This document shows, piece after piece, positions 52,078 through 62,820 of a stretch of DNA of 64,000 nt; the stretch's first letter is position 1; every line of letters starts with the position of its first letter. The translations under genes and the position numbers were made by a program. Under the pieces are notes generated by a model. That model searched no databases. It worked only from the letters and a program-made list of their open reading frames with translations, and had not been told where the DNA came from. This stretch comes from Hysterium pulicare CBS 123377. Lineage: Eukaryota > Ascomycota > Dothideomycetes > Hysteriales > Hysteriaceae. The stretch spans positions 53,423 to 117,422 of the forward strand of contig AJFK01000618.1 of NCBI GenBank assembly GCA_000467715.1. Direction: 5' to 3'.

Positions 52078-53832
52078 TATCTTGCTTTCGGATGGATTAC
52101 AATCTCATGGGACCGCTGATCTCCTTGATGTCCCGGGCAGACAATCACATGCAGGCTTTGTACTTGTCGCAAAAAGTTATTTGTGCAATAGCTACGCGTC
52201 TCAATCTTTCTCTTCATGGGAGCACGGGCTCTAGCCTCAAAGGATACCAGATGCATCGCGCTAACCGGCAAACCGGTCACAGAATGATCATTTCCGTCAC
52301 CTCCTAGGAACTGGCCACATTCCTCTTCGACTGATCCGGTCGCCCGCCAATATTCAGCCCATTTAGGGAAGCCTATTGCCTGAGGCTCTGGAATATGACG
52401 AAAAGCCTGGATTCTGATCCACGCAGAGGGATCGCATTTTTTGCATGGATCTGTGGAACATGAATGAGGAGGCGTGTCCAGTCTGGCTACACGCGGCAAT
52501 GCTACACAATCAATGCCACAAAGCTTGATCAGCGCGAGAGACGGCACCCGAGTTCGTCTTACGAAACACAAAACCATTGTCGAGATTTGGAATACTTTGG
52601 TCTCACGGCAGAGGTGAATTTACTGAAGGCTGACCCCTGGCTTGTCGCACAGTGCGAATTATGGGAAATGTTATGGTCACGGCCGAAGAAAAAGAACTTG
52701 AAATCACAACGATTCACTCAAGGCTTCCCGCAAGCTACTCTCACGATAAACTGACATGAATGATTTTGATCTTCAGCGCCTCATACGGGCGTCACTGTAC
52801 TCTACCATCTTCGAGCAAGCGTGGTGCTGTACTACTTTGAAGGAACGCTTACAGCCCTGCTTTTTCCGAGCCCCTATTAGCATCCATCATCTTTGAAAGA
52901 AATGGTGCAAGGGCCTCAATACCTACCTAGTCAATTCAAACATGATTTGCCGCGATCTGCATGCGTAATCGTCTACACGTCTTTTTCTCCTGACGATCAG
53001 GGATCCTTCATTAGTTTTGCAGACGGATCAGGGATCCCGTCCTCTGACAATCCAACTTTTCGTTTCCTTCGGCGGGCTGTATGTATGCTACCTTGTCTAT
53101 AACATCTACAGTGCTATAAGCAACTCGTGACGAAATGAAAAACCTAGGCAATAGTTCTTTAGTAGTTCTTCCGCGACCCCCAAGTCTCTTAGCTGCAGAT
53201 AGAAGTCCAACCGTCCATCTCTAATCTACAAAGCCTAAACTTACCTTTTTGGAAGCTTCAAACAATATAATCCCACAAATCATCCCTCGTTCTTCTACCT
53301 CGGCTTTTCTACACACTTTTATGTTTTCTATAGCCCTTCGGTCCTTCTGCCATACCATACCCCTCTTCCCAGGTCATGAGCAGACTCGGTATATTGTTTT
53401 CTTGAAAAGCCTGTCTGCCGTGTCTGTCGGTCCGGGATATACAAGTCCAGGAGCTAGCCGTCGCACATGTGGCTTCTACGAGCTCCGTTCCCAGTTCGGA
53501 AGACAGAAGGTAGTAGAAGGCGGGTTCGGTGCATTCCTCTTCACATGTTAAAAGCGGCAGAATCGTTCACGGGGTGGTTGGGGGGAAAAGGCTGAGAGGG
53601 ATGAGAGCCGCGGTAGGTGGTGCACAAAGTCAAGACCTGAACCTTGCAAAGTGTCAACGTCGACCGTTTTCTCTAGTCTGCGAAGCTAGACATGGGCGTG
53701 TTGTGCGTGGGGTAGGTACCCGGTGATGTGATGTGATGTTTACACGATAACGACGCCATTGTAGCCTGGTTGCATCTACCCTACAAACCAGGTCCTGGCA
53801 TGCAGGCTGCAGGTGTCGGGCAGGGCAAGCGG

Positions 53833-53850
53833 CCGCCTCCGCCTCCGCCT
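53833..53850. repeat. CCGCCT x3 repeat
   Basis: Three perfect copies plus part of a fourth of a GC-rich hexamer, in otherwise non-coding DNA. Confidence 0.85.
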
Positions 53851-55280
53851 CCGCTGTGAATTTTAATCTACGACTGAATCGATAAATGCAGCCCTGCTTA
53901 GTCGGCGTACAAGGCTTGACGAAAAGGCATGGAACGAGCGTGCAAGCGCTTTTACCGTGTTCAACGGGTTTTGCTTTTCTTCGGCTCGGCTTGCCTGGGG
54001 ATTTGCGACGGGGACAGGGATGGGGTGGGAGAGGCGAATGCTGCAACGGGGATGTTTAGACGAGGACTGGGTCGGGGCTTTGGATTGATCGACTTGATGC
54101 TGGTTGGTGATGCGGAGGAGTGCGAGCTTCCCTGGTACTGTACATACGTCAACTGTAGGTCGGAGCTTGGTAGCATCTGTTGAGCGGGAGGGTCGAAGTG
54201 ACATGTTGGAGTGGAAGAGTTCCGTGTAGCTTAGAATACAGTATGACAGCAGAACGCGGGCTGCACGTAGAGTACATAGAGAATAGAGAATTTCCTGGTG
54301 GATAAATGTCCCGACTCTGCCTACCGAAGCTGAGAGCGATGCAGCACGTGCAGGTAAATCTGCATGCATGGAGTAGCTCTGCATAGGTGCGTTATGTACT
54401 GCACTGCACCTGCTCCACTGTTTTCCAGAAATGCGGGACTTTAGGCTGTCTTGCGTGTAGGTACCTCTTTTGCTTATGCAGGTGCGCGAGCTCTGGTGAA
54501 TTGTGATGTACCTAGGTATATTTGTTCCCTGGTTCCTTTTACGTATGTATATTTCTTAAGTCTAAAACGAGCTGTTGTGGGGACGAGTCTGTACCGTGGT
54601 ACCTTGCGGTGGGGCCCGTTCCAGGAACCTTGGAACCTGCATGGAGGGTAAAACATCACAATATGCCCATCGATAGCCAGTCAACCGCTGAGTTGTGACT
54701 GGAGGCTCTTGAGTGCCGTTTGTGGAGATGAAAAGTATCGTGAGATTTAAAGAGTGTTATTAGTTGGCGAGCGATGAGCGGAGAAAATGCTCCGTTGGGC
54801 TTAGTGTGAGCGAGGGATGAGTAAGCGGGGCTGGGCCTTTGGACAACTTCATGTTTCGTCTTTTGCGACAAGTAATTGGGGTGGTCTTCTCCAAGTCAAG
54901 TAGTGAGCGTCGAGAATGTACAGCTCAAAGATGCTATCCATCATGACAGTATCTAGAGGAAAGGATGTGGCTGAGCTGTTTTCGGCCTTTCAGTCCATGT
55001 ACCATGGATTTTGCGATGAGTCCTCCGTTTCTGGCTGTGCTTGGGGGAGTTCGTATGGAGGGGAGTCATACTTCATCATTTTTATATCTTCCTAATTGTA
55101 TCTATGGTTCTATCTCTGATCTTCTTTAACTTTAAACTTTCTAGAAAATCTTTACGTCCCAATACGTCATTTTCATATCTCATCATGGTAGAGGTTTAAG
55201 GGTTTTCACTTTCCACATCCGTGGAATCAGTAGCGGTTCCATTATTATTCACTATGGTGCTCTCACGGCGGCGAAAGCCA

Positions 55281-55289
55281 TATATAAAG
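55281..55289 (+). promoter_or_regulatory. Candidate TATA box of LPAEIR gene 1
   Basis: TATATAAAG lies about 240 bp upstream of the ATG at 55527, with no other gene between. Position and sequence are compatible with a TATA-driven promoter with a leader of about 200 nt. Confidence 0.4.
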
Positions 55290-55526
55290 CGTCTTCTGCC
55301 TGCGTAGACCGATGCTAATAGAAAAAGCACCATCGACGTACCCTTCACCAACGTTCAAGTCCAGACCCCTAGTTCAGCTTAAAAAGATTAGGTGAATAGA
55401 TTCACCACCAAGTACAAGAGACGGTGAATCGGGATCTCATGATTTAATTGGTCTGAGCGTCACGATAACTTGCTTCAATCCTCTAACCTCTCCCTTCAAT
55501 TCCTCACAAAACCTGCATAATTCGCC

Positions 55527-56437
55527 ATGGCGTCCATTGAGCAACATCTGGCGATGCTGGAAGAGCGAAAATGCAATGAACCTTCTCTCGCCCTTCATAC
55601 ATATACGTCCGGAAAATTGGCTAAGCGGGATCTGAGCCCTCTGGCCCCAATGACCGATGCGGTCATGCAAGAAGCCCAGGGCTTGACGATTCATCCAACC
55701 CGACGTTCGGCATCAGAGATGGGGAGGGTCAGGTGGCACCCATGCGGCCTTTTGGACATGGTTACTCCCGACGATGACTGGCGAACAGTTTTGTGAGTGA
55801 TTATGCTACTACCAATTTACCTTTCTGATGCCGTCTCAGTTCAACTCGCAACGCGAAAGAATCTCCACTCCTCCGTCTCCCGGCGGAAATCCGCAACATG
55901 ATCTATAAGTACGCCATTGGCGACCAGCACATTCACGTCTTCGGCTCTAAACGGGATGGATTTGGCCGTCTGACCAACACGTCTCACTTCAGCTATCCTA
56001 CCGACGTCGCACGCTCGCGGGCAGGGCTTGTGACGTACCGACACAAGGGACGTCGTGACTGCATTCCCCAAAGACACACCATGGTCCAGACCGTCTGCCG
56101 GTTCATCTACCACGACACAGCCCTCCTAGTCTACTCACTCAACGCCTTCTCTTTCGAGTCCTGCGAGGTTCTAATGCTCTGGATGGATCAGCGCTGGAGC
56201 ATTCAGAAACGAGCTGTTCTGTGCCTGTACACCGAACACATCCCGGCCTCCGCGAGGGCTACGAGCTTTTGGGAGGAGTTTCCGAATTTGAAATCTTTAC
56301 GCATCTCCAAGAGCATGGTTATGAACGAGTACGAGCCTGGGAAAAGAAAGGGCTGGATGAAGGATGCCATTGAATCTCGAAAGGATCGCTTCAAGATCGT
56401 TACCAAGTATGAGATTCTTATCGAGGTTGTGCCTTAG
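55527..56437 (+). CDS. LPAEIR-family protein 1 (DUF7730-like)
   Basis: Exons 55527-55792 and 55840-56437 (47-nt phase-2 intron) give 287 aa. Exon 1 (MASIEQHLAMLEERK and on) is unlike the first exons of its paralogues. Exon 2 opens with the family core ESPLLRLPAEIRNMIYKYAIG, then IHVFGSKRDGFGRL, the VQTVCRFIYHDTALLVYSLN block with the conserved Thr-Ala-Leu-Leu, FSFESCEVLMLWM and a Lys/Arg-rich end. The family looks like a degenerate F-box or LRR-like helical protein; it is common and expanded in filamentous fungi and has no established function. First of five related genes in 7.3 kb. The splice junction creates VFSTRNAKE. Confidence 0.82.
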
Positions 56438-56873
56438 TTTTCTTAGCTTTGGCGGCTTGTTTGCTTTCTATTCGGTCGTTGAATGTGTTGCGAGAATGAA
56501 AAGTCGGGTAATTTGGGACGAACCGAAAAGTTTCGAGAGATTGAGGTGGAGAGTTGGCGAGCAGAGCGAATAACGGCTTCTGAGAATACCTGGCGAACTG
56601 ACTGGAGAAAGCTTTGGCGTTGGTTTTCTATTTATGCGTACTTTGAATATTTGCTGGACTCACAGGATGGCGCGTAGATATCCAGCACTCGGCACATGTC
56701 TGCATGAAAAGTCTCGGGCTTGCGTCACAAACTATTTGGGACTATGCCGAAGAACAAAGGCTTTCATTTCCGAATAATAACAAGGACTCTATATCTATCC
56801 TGCAATGCCCACTTTCTTATGAATAATTCTCAACTAGTATCAACCCCCCCCCCCGGGTCCCGGGTACACTCCA
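56438..56873. other. Convergent intergenic region with a 12-C run
   Basis: 436 bp between the 3' ends of LPAEIR genes 1 (plus) and 2 (minus). It includes an uninterrupted run of 12 C at about 56843-56854, just past the gene 2 stop. Confidence 0.55.
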
Positions 56874-57918
56874 CTAGTCCACGAACTCAATTCTCAAAAT
56901 TCCTCGCCTCCTCCTAAAATACCACATCAGATCAGATTCAAAATCGTCCTCCAAACCCTTCAAGTACGGCGCCACCTGATTCCGTCCCCATCTCGCCTGA
57001 TCCCACGCCTGCACCCTCTTCATCGTCAATCTACTAACCTTGATCACTCTCACTCCAGTCAGCTCGCTCAACCTGTCTTTCCAAATCTTCAGCCAGTCTC
57101 GCCATTCCAGGTCACACCAAAGAGCCTCAAGCGCCCGTCTCTGACCCAGAACGCGCTTATCGAGCCAATACCGCATCGTAGGCGGGTCTTGGAAGGAGAA
57201 CTCATTCAATGCGTAGGGGAGGAGCGCCGTCTCGCTGTAGATCTGACGACAGGTGGCTTGAACGAGCGTCAAGTGGGCTGGTATCGATTTTACGAAGCGG
57301 TTATCTGGGTCAGGTCGAATATACGGGTATTCGTGAATAACTGGCTTGACATCGTAGTGCTGCCTCCAGTCTAACGGGTACATGTAGTTGCGGAATTTCG
57401 AAGGTACGTCGAAGGACCACCTCGTATCTCTGGGCTTCTCGAGTAGCGTGGGTGGGCCTAGAAGCCATGTCATGAAGCGAGTGACTGGTCCAGGGGGTGG
57501 TGGTAGTGGAGACGTTGTGATGTGGATGTGATGCCCACCCATCGCGTGTTCGAAAATCTTATTGCGGATTTCCGCTGGAAGCTTGAGAAGGGGTGAGGTT
57601 TCGCTATTTCGGACGGATCTGCGGGATCTTTGTCAGTGATGGTTTGACGAACGGGTGAAGGCTTACTTACATTACTAGTCGCGGATCATTCTTGTCAAGC
57701 TTGACGTTAACTAGACGGTTGCGATGGAATTTTACGGGAGGTGAGGTATTAGGTTGAGGGGTAGCTACTTGGAGGACCGTGGCCGTGGCTTGGGAGGCTT
57801 TGGATATACGTGCGGGCCGGGTGAGCGTCACTTTCTTCTGCTTCTTCTTCTTCCTCTGGGGACTGAGTGAGCGAGGAGGGGAGACTGGTCCATTGGCACG
57901 CGTTGCGTAGCGTCCCAT
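56874..57918 (-). CDS. LPAEIR-family protein 2 (DUF7730-like)
   Basis: Exons 57918-57671 and 57618-56874 (52-nt phase-2 intron) give 330 aa. Exon 1 is basic and Pro/Ser-rich (RKKKKQKKVTLTRPAR), so perhaps nuclear. Exon 2 opens ETSPLLKLPAEIRNKIFEHA and carries a unique Pro-rich insertion (SPLPPPPGPVTRFM), then LVQATCRQIYSETALLPYAL and FSFQDPPTMRYWLDKR. The tail is aromatic/basic (MWYFRRRRGILRIEFVD). Two acceptors would keep frame; the CGCAG one is chosen because it makes the spacing to the LLRLPAEIR core equal that of gene 3. The only member on the minus strand, convergent with gene 1 and divergent from gene 3. Confidence 0.82.
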
Positions 57919-58610
57919 GATATTTTTTACTGGTTATGGACTGTTCGGTTGTCGAAGTCGTTGGTAGGAAGGAGTTGTGCTTGCAGGGGCTATGTTGAAA
58001 TGGAAAGTGTTCATAGTGGGAATTTATTTGGAGGATATTAATTGCTTCCTGAGAAGGTCTGTGAATTAGGCTGAGACAGACTCCATGCCCGGACTGCTTG
58101 AAAACAAAGAGTTTGTGATTATGTCGGTCTATGAATCATAAAGGAAAGTGGACTGACTTGCTCCCAAAAACCATCACCAAAGTTGATGTTGTGAACCATA
58201 CCCACGATAGAGCGTGAATGTGGCACATCAGTTGATCGCTGCCAGTGACCTCCTTCTCTAGGAACATTGAAATGAATGTCCGCTATAGTGAATTGCTTTA
58301 GATGCTCCGAGCACTAGAACGGGAGTGAATCACCTTCATTCGCCGTATCCATACCTCTCGCATCAAACCATATCAGGTTGACCAGGCTTTCTAATATCAT
58401 TCTACTTTACTTTCTTTAGCCTTTCTGATCTCTACAAACTCATCTTTCAGCTTCTTCCACTAATCTTTCTACTTGTTCCACTGATCCTTCTACTTCTTCG
58501 ACTTACCTTTCTACTTCTTCGATTGGTCTTCGCTTCTTCAATGAACCTTTCAAGCTTTCAAATTCATCTTCCGACTTCTTCCACAACCATCAACTGTCTT
58601 TCAACAAACC
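57919..58610. promoter_or_regulatory. Divergent promoter region of LPAEIR genes 2 and 3
   Basis: 692 bp between the two divergent starts. The 3' part holds the 21-bp degenerate minisatellite upstream of gene 3; otherwise nothing recognised. Confidence 0.5.
58451..58554 (+). repeat. Degenerate 21-bp minisatellite, five copies
   Basis: Five head-to-tail units, each starting CTTSTTC, at 58451, 58472, 58493, 58514 and 58533, with lengths 21, 21, 21, 19 and 22 bp. The consensus of the first three is a CT-rich CTTCTTCNACTNATCYTTCTA. They lie 57-160 bp upstream of the ATG of LPAEIR gene 3, in its promoter or leader. Confidence 0.8.
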
Positions 58611-59425
58611 ATGGCCGCGACGAAGGATCCAAGCCACCGCTCTTCGAAGGCATCCAAGGTCAAGAAGTCCTCTAAAGTTAAGGGGGGCAGAGTTAGCAAG
58701 ACCGAAGCTAGAATGAGAGCGAAGGAATCTTCCAAGGTCAAGCTCACCATCAATCGACTGCTCAATGTCTACGCTCCCAAGGGAGATGAGCGTGTAGCGA
58801 TGTGAGTGTGCTGGTACCTTTGATACATCCAATATGCTCACACCTAAACAGCGTCAATCGCAACCGTAAAGAATCTTCACTTCTCCGACTCCCAGCTGAG
58901 ATACGAAAATGGGTCTTCGACTATGTCTACTCAGAAGTCGACGTCTATATCCACGCAACCGAAGATATCCATATGTCCCTGCTTGGAGGCCGAACGCTCG
59001 TGAAAACAATTACCTTTGCGCTCCTAGACGGCAAGAAGCCGGCCCCTTGGGCTCTCCCATATCATGCTAAGAAGTTCACCCTTCTCTCATCCGTTTCCCG
59101 CCAACTTTACGATGAAACGGTGCTTCTTCCGTTCAAGCTATGTCACTTCCACTTTTCGAGCGTGGATGCCCTTCACAGTTGGATGAGCAAGCGGCTGCCG
59201 GTTCAGAGACGATCGATCACAATCTTGCACGCTCCCGAGTTTATTCACCAGCCGGAACATTTGAGGAAGATCCCGAAGGATTTAAGCTCGCTGAAGTTGG
59301 TATACGCTCCAAACTTCAGGAACTCAATCATTGCAAAGGATGAGTGGAGGAGGAAATCGACTGCAATTAGAACGGCGGTGTTTCTCGCAAATCACTTCCT
59401 CGTCAAAATCCTTGATGAGCCGTAG
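58611..59425 (+). CDS. LPAEIR-family protein 3 (DUF7730-like)
   Basis: Exons 58611-58801 and 58852-59425 (50-nt phase-2 intron) give 254 aa, the shortest member. Exon 1 is Lys/Ser-rich (SKASKVKKSSKVKGGRVSK). Exon 2 opens with KESSLLRLPAEIRKWVFDYV, then SSVSRQLYDETVLLPFKL, FHFSSVDALHSWMSKRLPVQRRS and a short end (NHFLVKILDEP). The same positions are conserved as in the other paralogues: LLRLPAEIR, the RQ(I/L)Y-D/S-E-T-(A/V)-L-L-P segment and the (R)LPVQR turn. Function unknown; any chromatin or ubiquitin role would be a guess. Confidence 0.82.
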
Positions 59426-60130
59426 GCTTTGCAGCATCAGCGTTAGCTCATCCCAAAGAGCTTGGGGAAAGGAAAGCACATGGGAATAGCTACGGGCTAA
59501 CCTTACATTGAATGGGATGATACGGTATACCGGACACTTGGTGAGGTCAAGTTTGGGGCATGGATGGATTTCGATTACCACACAACTCAATGGTGACATG
59601 TATTAAGGAGTTTTGCGGATATTGCGGTCCTAAATAAGCAGTTTTTGCTTTTGCACGGGAATCCCTTTTTTCGATTGGTCATATGTGGAAGTCTCCTCGG
59701 GTTGAATTTCAGCATTCTGAACGGATGCAAAGTTGCTGGGACTGGACAGTAACGCATCAAATACTTTAGTTAGGCTTCTAGGCTAGAGAAGTCATTGGGT
59801 GCAATAAATGACCTTTTCACTTACCACTATCAGCCATTCCTTGTGCTGTCAGCTCTCCGAGCTATAAATTCTCCCCCTTCCTCCATCTTCACTCGTTCCT
59901 ACTCTTCCCTCACCACCTCCGTGTATCGGTTCACGGTTCATACTTCGTTTTTGTCCATTTCCTAAATCTTTCACCTCAGCTGTCCAAGTTCTCACTCGAG
60001 ACTTCACCGCCTTTCACTATAAAGCCGCCAAGGAAGTCTGCAGGCTCTATTTAACCTTTCCAATCTCTTCCGTCTTCAACCTTCCTCCCTCTTACTACAC
60101 GCTTCGTTGGTTTCATCTGAGGCACCCAAG
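59426..60130. promoter_or_regulatory. Intergenic, LPAEIR gene 3 to gene 4
   Basis: 705 bp. A TATAAAT at 59873-59879 lies about 250 bp upstream of the gene 4 ATG and is followed by a strongly C/T-rich stretch, so it is a good core-promoter candidate. Confidence 0.45.
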
Positions 60131-61070
60131 ATGGCGCCACTGAAACCCAAGGCAAAGAAAGCATCCAAGGAAAGCACCAAGACCGGCAGGGTCCAAAAGT
60201 ACAAGGCGAAACCGGCTCTCAACCTGAAGAAGCCATGGACTCCGGGCACCAAGTTCGGCAAGCTAGAGCTTGCTGAGGATGGGCTCATGAATCTCAATGC
60301 TCCGCTTCACTATCCGCGTATGGTCAAGTACGATAGCGGCATCCGTAGAGAATGAGAGGTTGCATGATGCTAACTTTGGTAGGGCCGGTCAGAACCAGAC
60401 AGATTCGCCATTACTGCGATTACCGGCAGAGATTCGTCAGGTCATCTTCCGCTATGTCCTGGGCGGCCGGTTCATCTTCATCTACAGAGCCAACGACGGC
60501 GCCACGCGCTATTGCCGACTCTTGAAGAAGTGGGTACCGAAGATGAACTCGATGAGCTTTCACGACAAAGATATGGGTGAAAAGAGGGGAATATTCTGCT
60601 ACAGGAATATAAAGATCGAGAAATCTGCACGGCTCTCATCAGTCTGTCGCCAATTATACACGGATACTGTGGCTTTGCCTTACGCTCTGAACACTTTCGG
60701 TTTTGAGAACGATTTTGCCATGGAGACATTCCTGATGTGTCGGTTGCCAGTGCAAATGAATGCTATCAAAGCCATTCAGCCGTCTCCCGAGTACATGTTT
60801 CGATATTACCATTCCGATGAGCCAGAATTCTATCAGAAGTTCTCGAACCTAAAGTTTCTATATGTCACCTCAGACTTATTTACCTCGCTTACATCGCTTA
60901 CAGAGCTTTTCAATAACCCGAAAGTCAATCCTATGGATGCAGCGAAGATTAAATTCGAAACTAAAGAAATGGGGCAGGTTAAGGTCCTTCCTACCTATGA
61001 CTTCTCCTCATCGATATCGAATTGTCTCATGAGGGCGGTCAGATGGCATTTGTACCGAAAAGCAAAATGA
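60131..61070 (+). CDS. LPAEIR-family protein 4 (DUF7730-like)
   Basis: Exons 60131-60327 and 60383-61070 (55-nt phase-2 intron with a GCTAAC branch) give 294 aa. Exon 1 is basic (KPKAKKASKESTKTGR) and ends LMNLNAPLHYPRMVK, clearly related to the LLDLNAPATYKRMK of gene 5, so these two are closest relatives. Exon 2 opens with DSPLLRLPAEIRQVIFRYV, then GGRFIFIYRANDGAT, SSVCRQLYTDTVALPYALN, FGFENDFAMETFLMCRLPVQ and a Ser/Ile tail. The conserved Thr-Ala-Leu-Leu reads TVAL. Transcribed in the same direction as gene 5, about 0.8 kb away. Confidence 0.83.
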
Positions 61071-61890
61071 TTGGCAGAGGACGAGCAATCGAACGGGATA
61101 ATCCTCTAAGTTGGAGTGGATCTCGCAAGTTTAGGTCACAAGGAAATGCGTCGATGGCACCTACTCCGAGCCAGTTTCGAGTCAATTACAGTATCGTAGG
61201 CTCTGCTAGGGAGAAAATGGAGGGTTGAGGTCTCTCTCCAAGTATGGCAAACAGCAGTAACCTTGATATGGATCAGCAAACGTATTTCGAGATAGCTCCA
61301 AATCATGTCGTTCGTTGAACGACCTTATTATCGGGCGCGGATATACCTGAGTCTGCAGGGTATACAGAGCATCATATGCACCATCAACTACCCAATCTCG
61401 GTTTTATGGCAAGCGCCTATCAAAAGCATCAGCATTCTTTTATCGGCCCATTATCGATCATGATACGGAATACTCACCTAACCCCTGGCGTTCTTTGGTT
61501 TATTTCATTACCAACATATTCTACAATCATGCGATTCATGAACAGAGCATTGAAAACCCCCCACAAACATTCACTCTTATATAGAATTGCATCAAAGGGA
61601 AATGGGACTATTCAATTGATCATACCAAACCAACCTTTTCACACTGAACCGTAATACAAACAGTGAAATAGACGTGTGGATCGAAGTGACCAATCATGAC
61701 CTGATACGGTGAGACCAAGCGGACAAGAATGATACCACTTTATTTCGACACTTCACTTGCTCTTTCTATGAAGCATTGACCACTTCGAGTTGTTGTTAAA
61801 CAAAGACCTTTTCCACCTTGTCCTCTCTTCCTTCCAGTGCTTCCGTCCTCACATCATTACCACGGTGCAACCTCACCTCTGCACCCAGCA
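61071..61890. promoter_or_regulatory. Intergenic, LPAEIR gene 4 to gene 5
   Basis: 820 bp. The first part continues the gene 4 3' flank. The region just before gene 5 is C/T-rich. A weak CTTATATAG-type sequence lies near 61577. No other feature. Confidence 0.4.
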
Positions 61891-62820
61891 ATGGCCCCAA
61901 AAAAGCCAGAGGGTGCTCCACCACCCAACCTACCAGCAATCAAGATCCCAACCGCTCAAGACAATGCCGCCTCGAAAGTCAAGAAGCCATCAACTCCAAA
62001 GACTCCCAAGTTCCCTCGAAAGCGCCTGGATGAGAACAAGCTGCTCGACCTGAATGCTCCAGCTACTTACAAGCGGATGAAAATGTATGTCAGACATTCG
62101 GAAAGCATGAGAGTAAAGAAACTAATCGTTCGTTTCAGAGCGGAGATCAACCGTACCTCATCCCCACTCCTCCGTCTCCCAGCCGAAATCCGGAACAAGA
62201 TCTTCGGGTACGTGCTCGGCGGACACAACATCCACATCAAATTGATAATGCCTTACACAATGCTCGTGCACCGGAGGATCGTGTACAAAGTGAGCGCGCC
62301 TGCATATCGAGAGAGCGATTTCGTGGCTTGCCCGGTCACATACCACGAGCCAGTTATGGCGCGATATCGGACCATCGCCGGTGTCTGTCGTCAGATCTAC
62401 GACGAAACAGCTCTGCTTCCCTACGCCCTCAACATCTTCAGCTTCGAGACTTCGGAGTGCTTTGATCAATGGATGATATGCCGTTTGCCCATGCAAGTGT
62501 TTGCTATCACGAGGGTTTCGGCGAATCACAACCTCCACAGGTACATTAATTGCAGACATTTTGGTTTCCCAAGCGAGTTTCCGGGTCTGGAGGTGCTTTA
62601 TCTTCCGCTAGGAGACCTTCTTTGGCACGAGAAGCACAAGGCGAATGTCAAAAAGGCTGCTGAAGACTTGGTAGCTGAAATTGCGAGGGGAGCAGAAGGT
62701 AAGTTTCGAGTCGAAGTCGTCCATCAAAATGACCCCGTGCCCATAGCGCACCAGACCGGGATGGGAGTCTATTACACTCGGCCTCCCCACCCAGCGCAGC
62801 AGCCCAAAATCGGAGCCTAG
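61891..62820 (+). CDS. LPAEIR-family protein 5 (DUF7730-like)
   Basis: Exons 61891-62084 and 62139-62820 (54-nt phase-2 intron) give 291 aa. Exon 1 is Pro/Lys-rich (PSTPKTPKFPRKRLDENK) and ends LLDLNAPATYKRMK, as in gene 4. Exon 2 opens with TSSPLLRLPAEIRNKIFGYV, then GGHNIHIKLIMPYTML, AGVCRQIYDETALLPYALNI and SFETSECFDQWMICRLPMQ. The C-terminus is longer (RVEVVHQNDPVPIAHQ, and Pro-rich to the end). The intron is a multiple of three and has no stop codon, so retaining it would insert 18 residues between the two exon-encoded parts. Best conserved member. Confidence 0.84.
   Translation: MAPKKPEGAPPPNLPAIKIPTAQDNAASKVKKPSTPKTPKFPRKRLDENKLLDLNAPATYKRMKMYVRHSESMRVKKLIVRFRAEINRTSSPLLRLPAEIRNKIFGYVLGGHNIHIKLIMPYTMLVHRRIVYKVSAPAYRESDFVACPVTYHEPVMARYRTIAGVCRQIYDETALLPYALNIFSFETSECFDQWMICRLPMQVFAITRVSANHNLHRYINCRHFGFPSEFPGLEVLYLPLGDLLWHEKHKANVKKAAEDLVAEIARGAEGKFRVEVVHQNDPVPIAHQTGMGVYYTRPPHPAQQPKIGA

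Larger units (their letters stand above)
52078..55526. other. 3.45-kb gene-free region
   Basis: Lies between the Zn2Cys6 gene and the LPAEIR cluster. It holds the 3' flank of the former, a short CCGCCT repeat (53833-53850) and, near the end, a TATATAAAG box. Open frames on both strands (for example 53863-54384 minus) lack domains and look fortuitous. No recognisable transposon, tRNA or direct repeat pair was found by eye. Confidence 0.4.

Noticed and set aside
53863-54384. 173-codon minus-strand frame
   Set aside because: No domain, low-complexity Ala/Glu stretch is the CCGCCT repeat, no splice or promoter support.
58451-58554. CRISPR-like regular repeats
   Set aside because: Units are contiguous without spacers, degenerate and in a eukaryotic leader, so a minisatellite is the right call.
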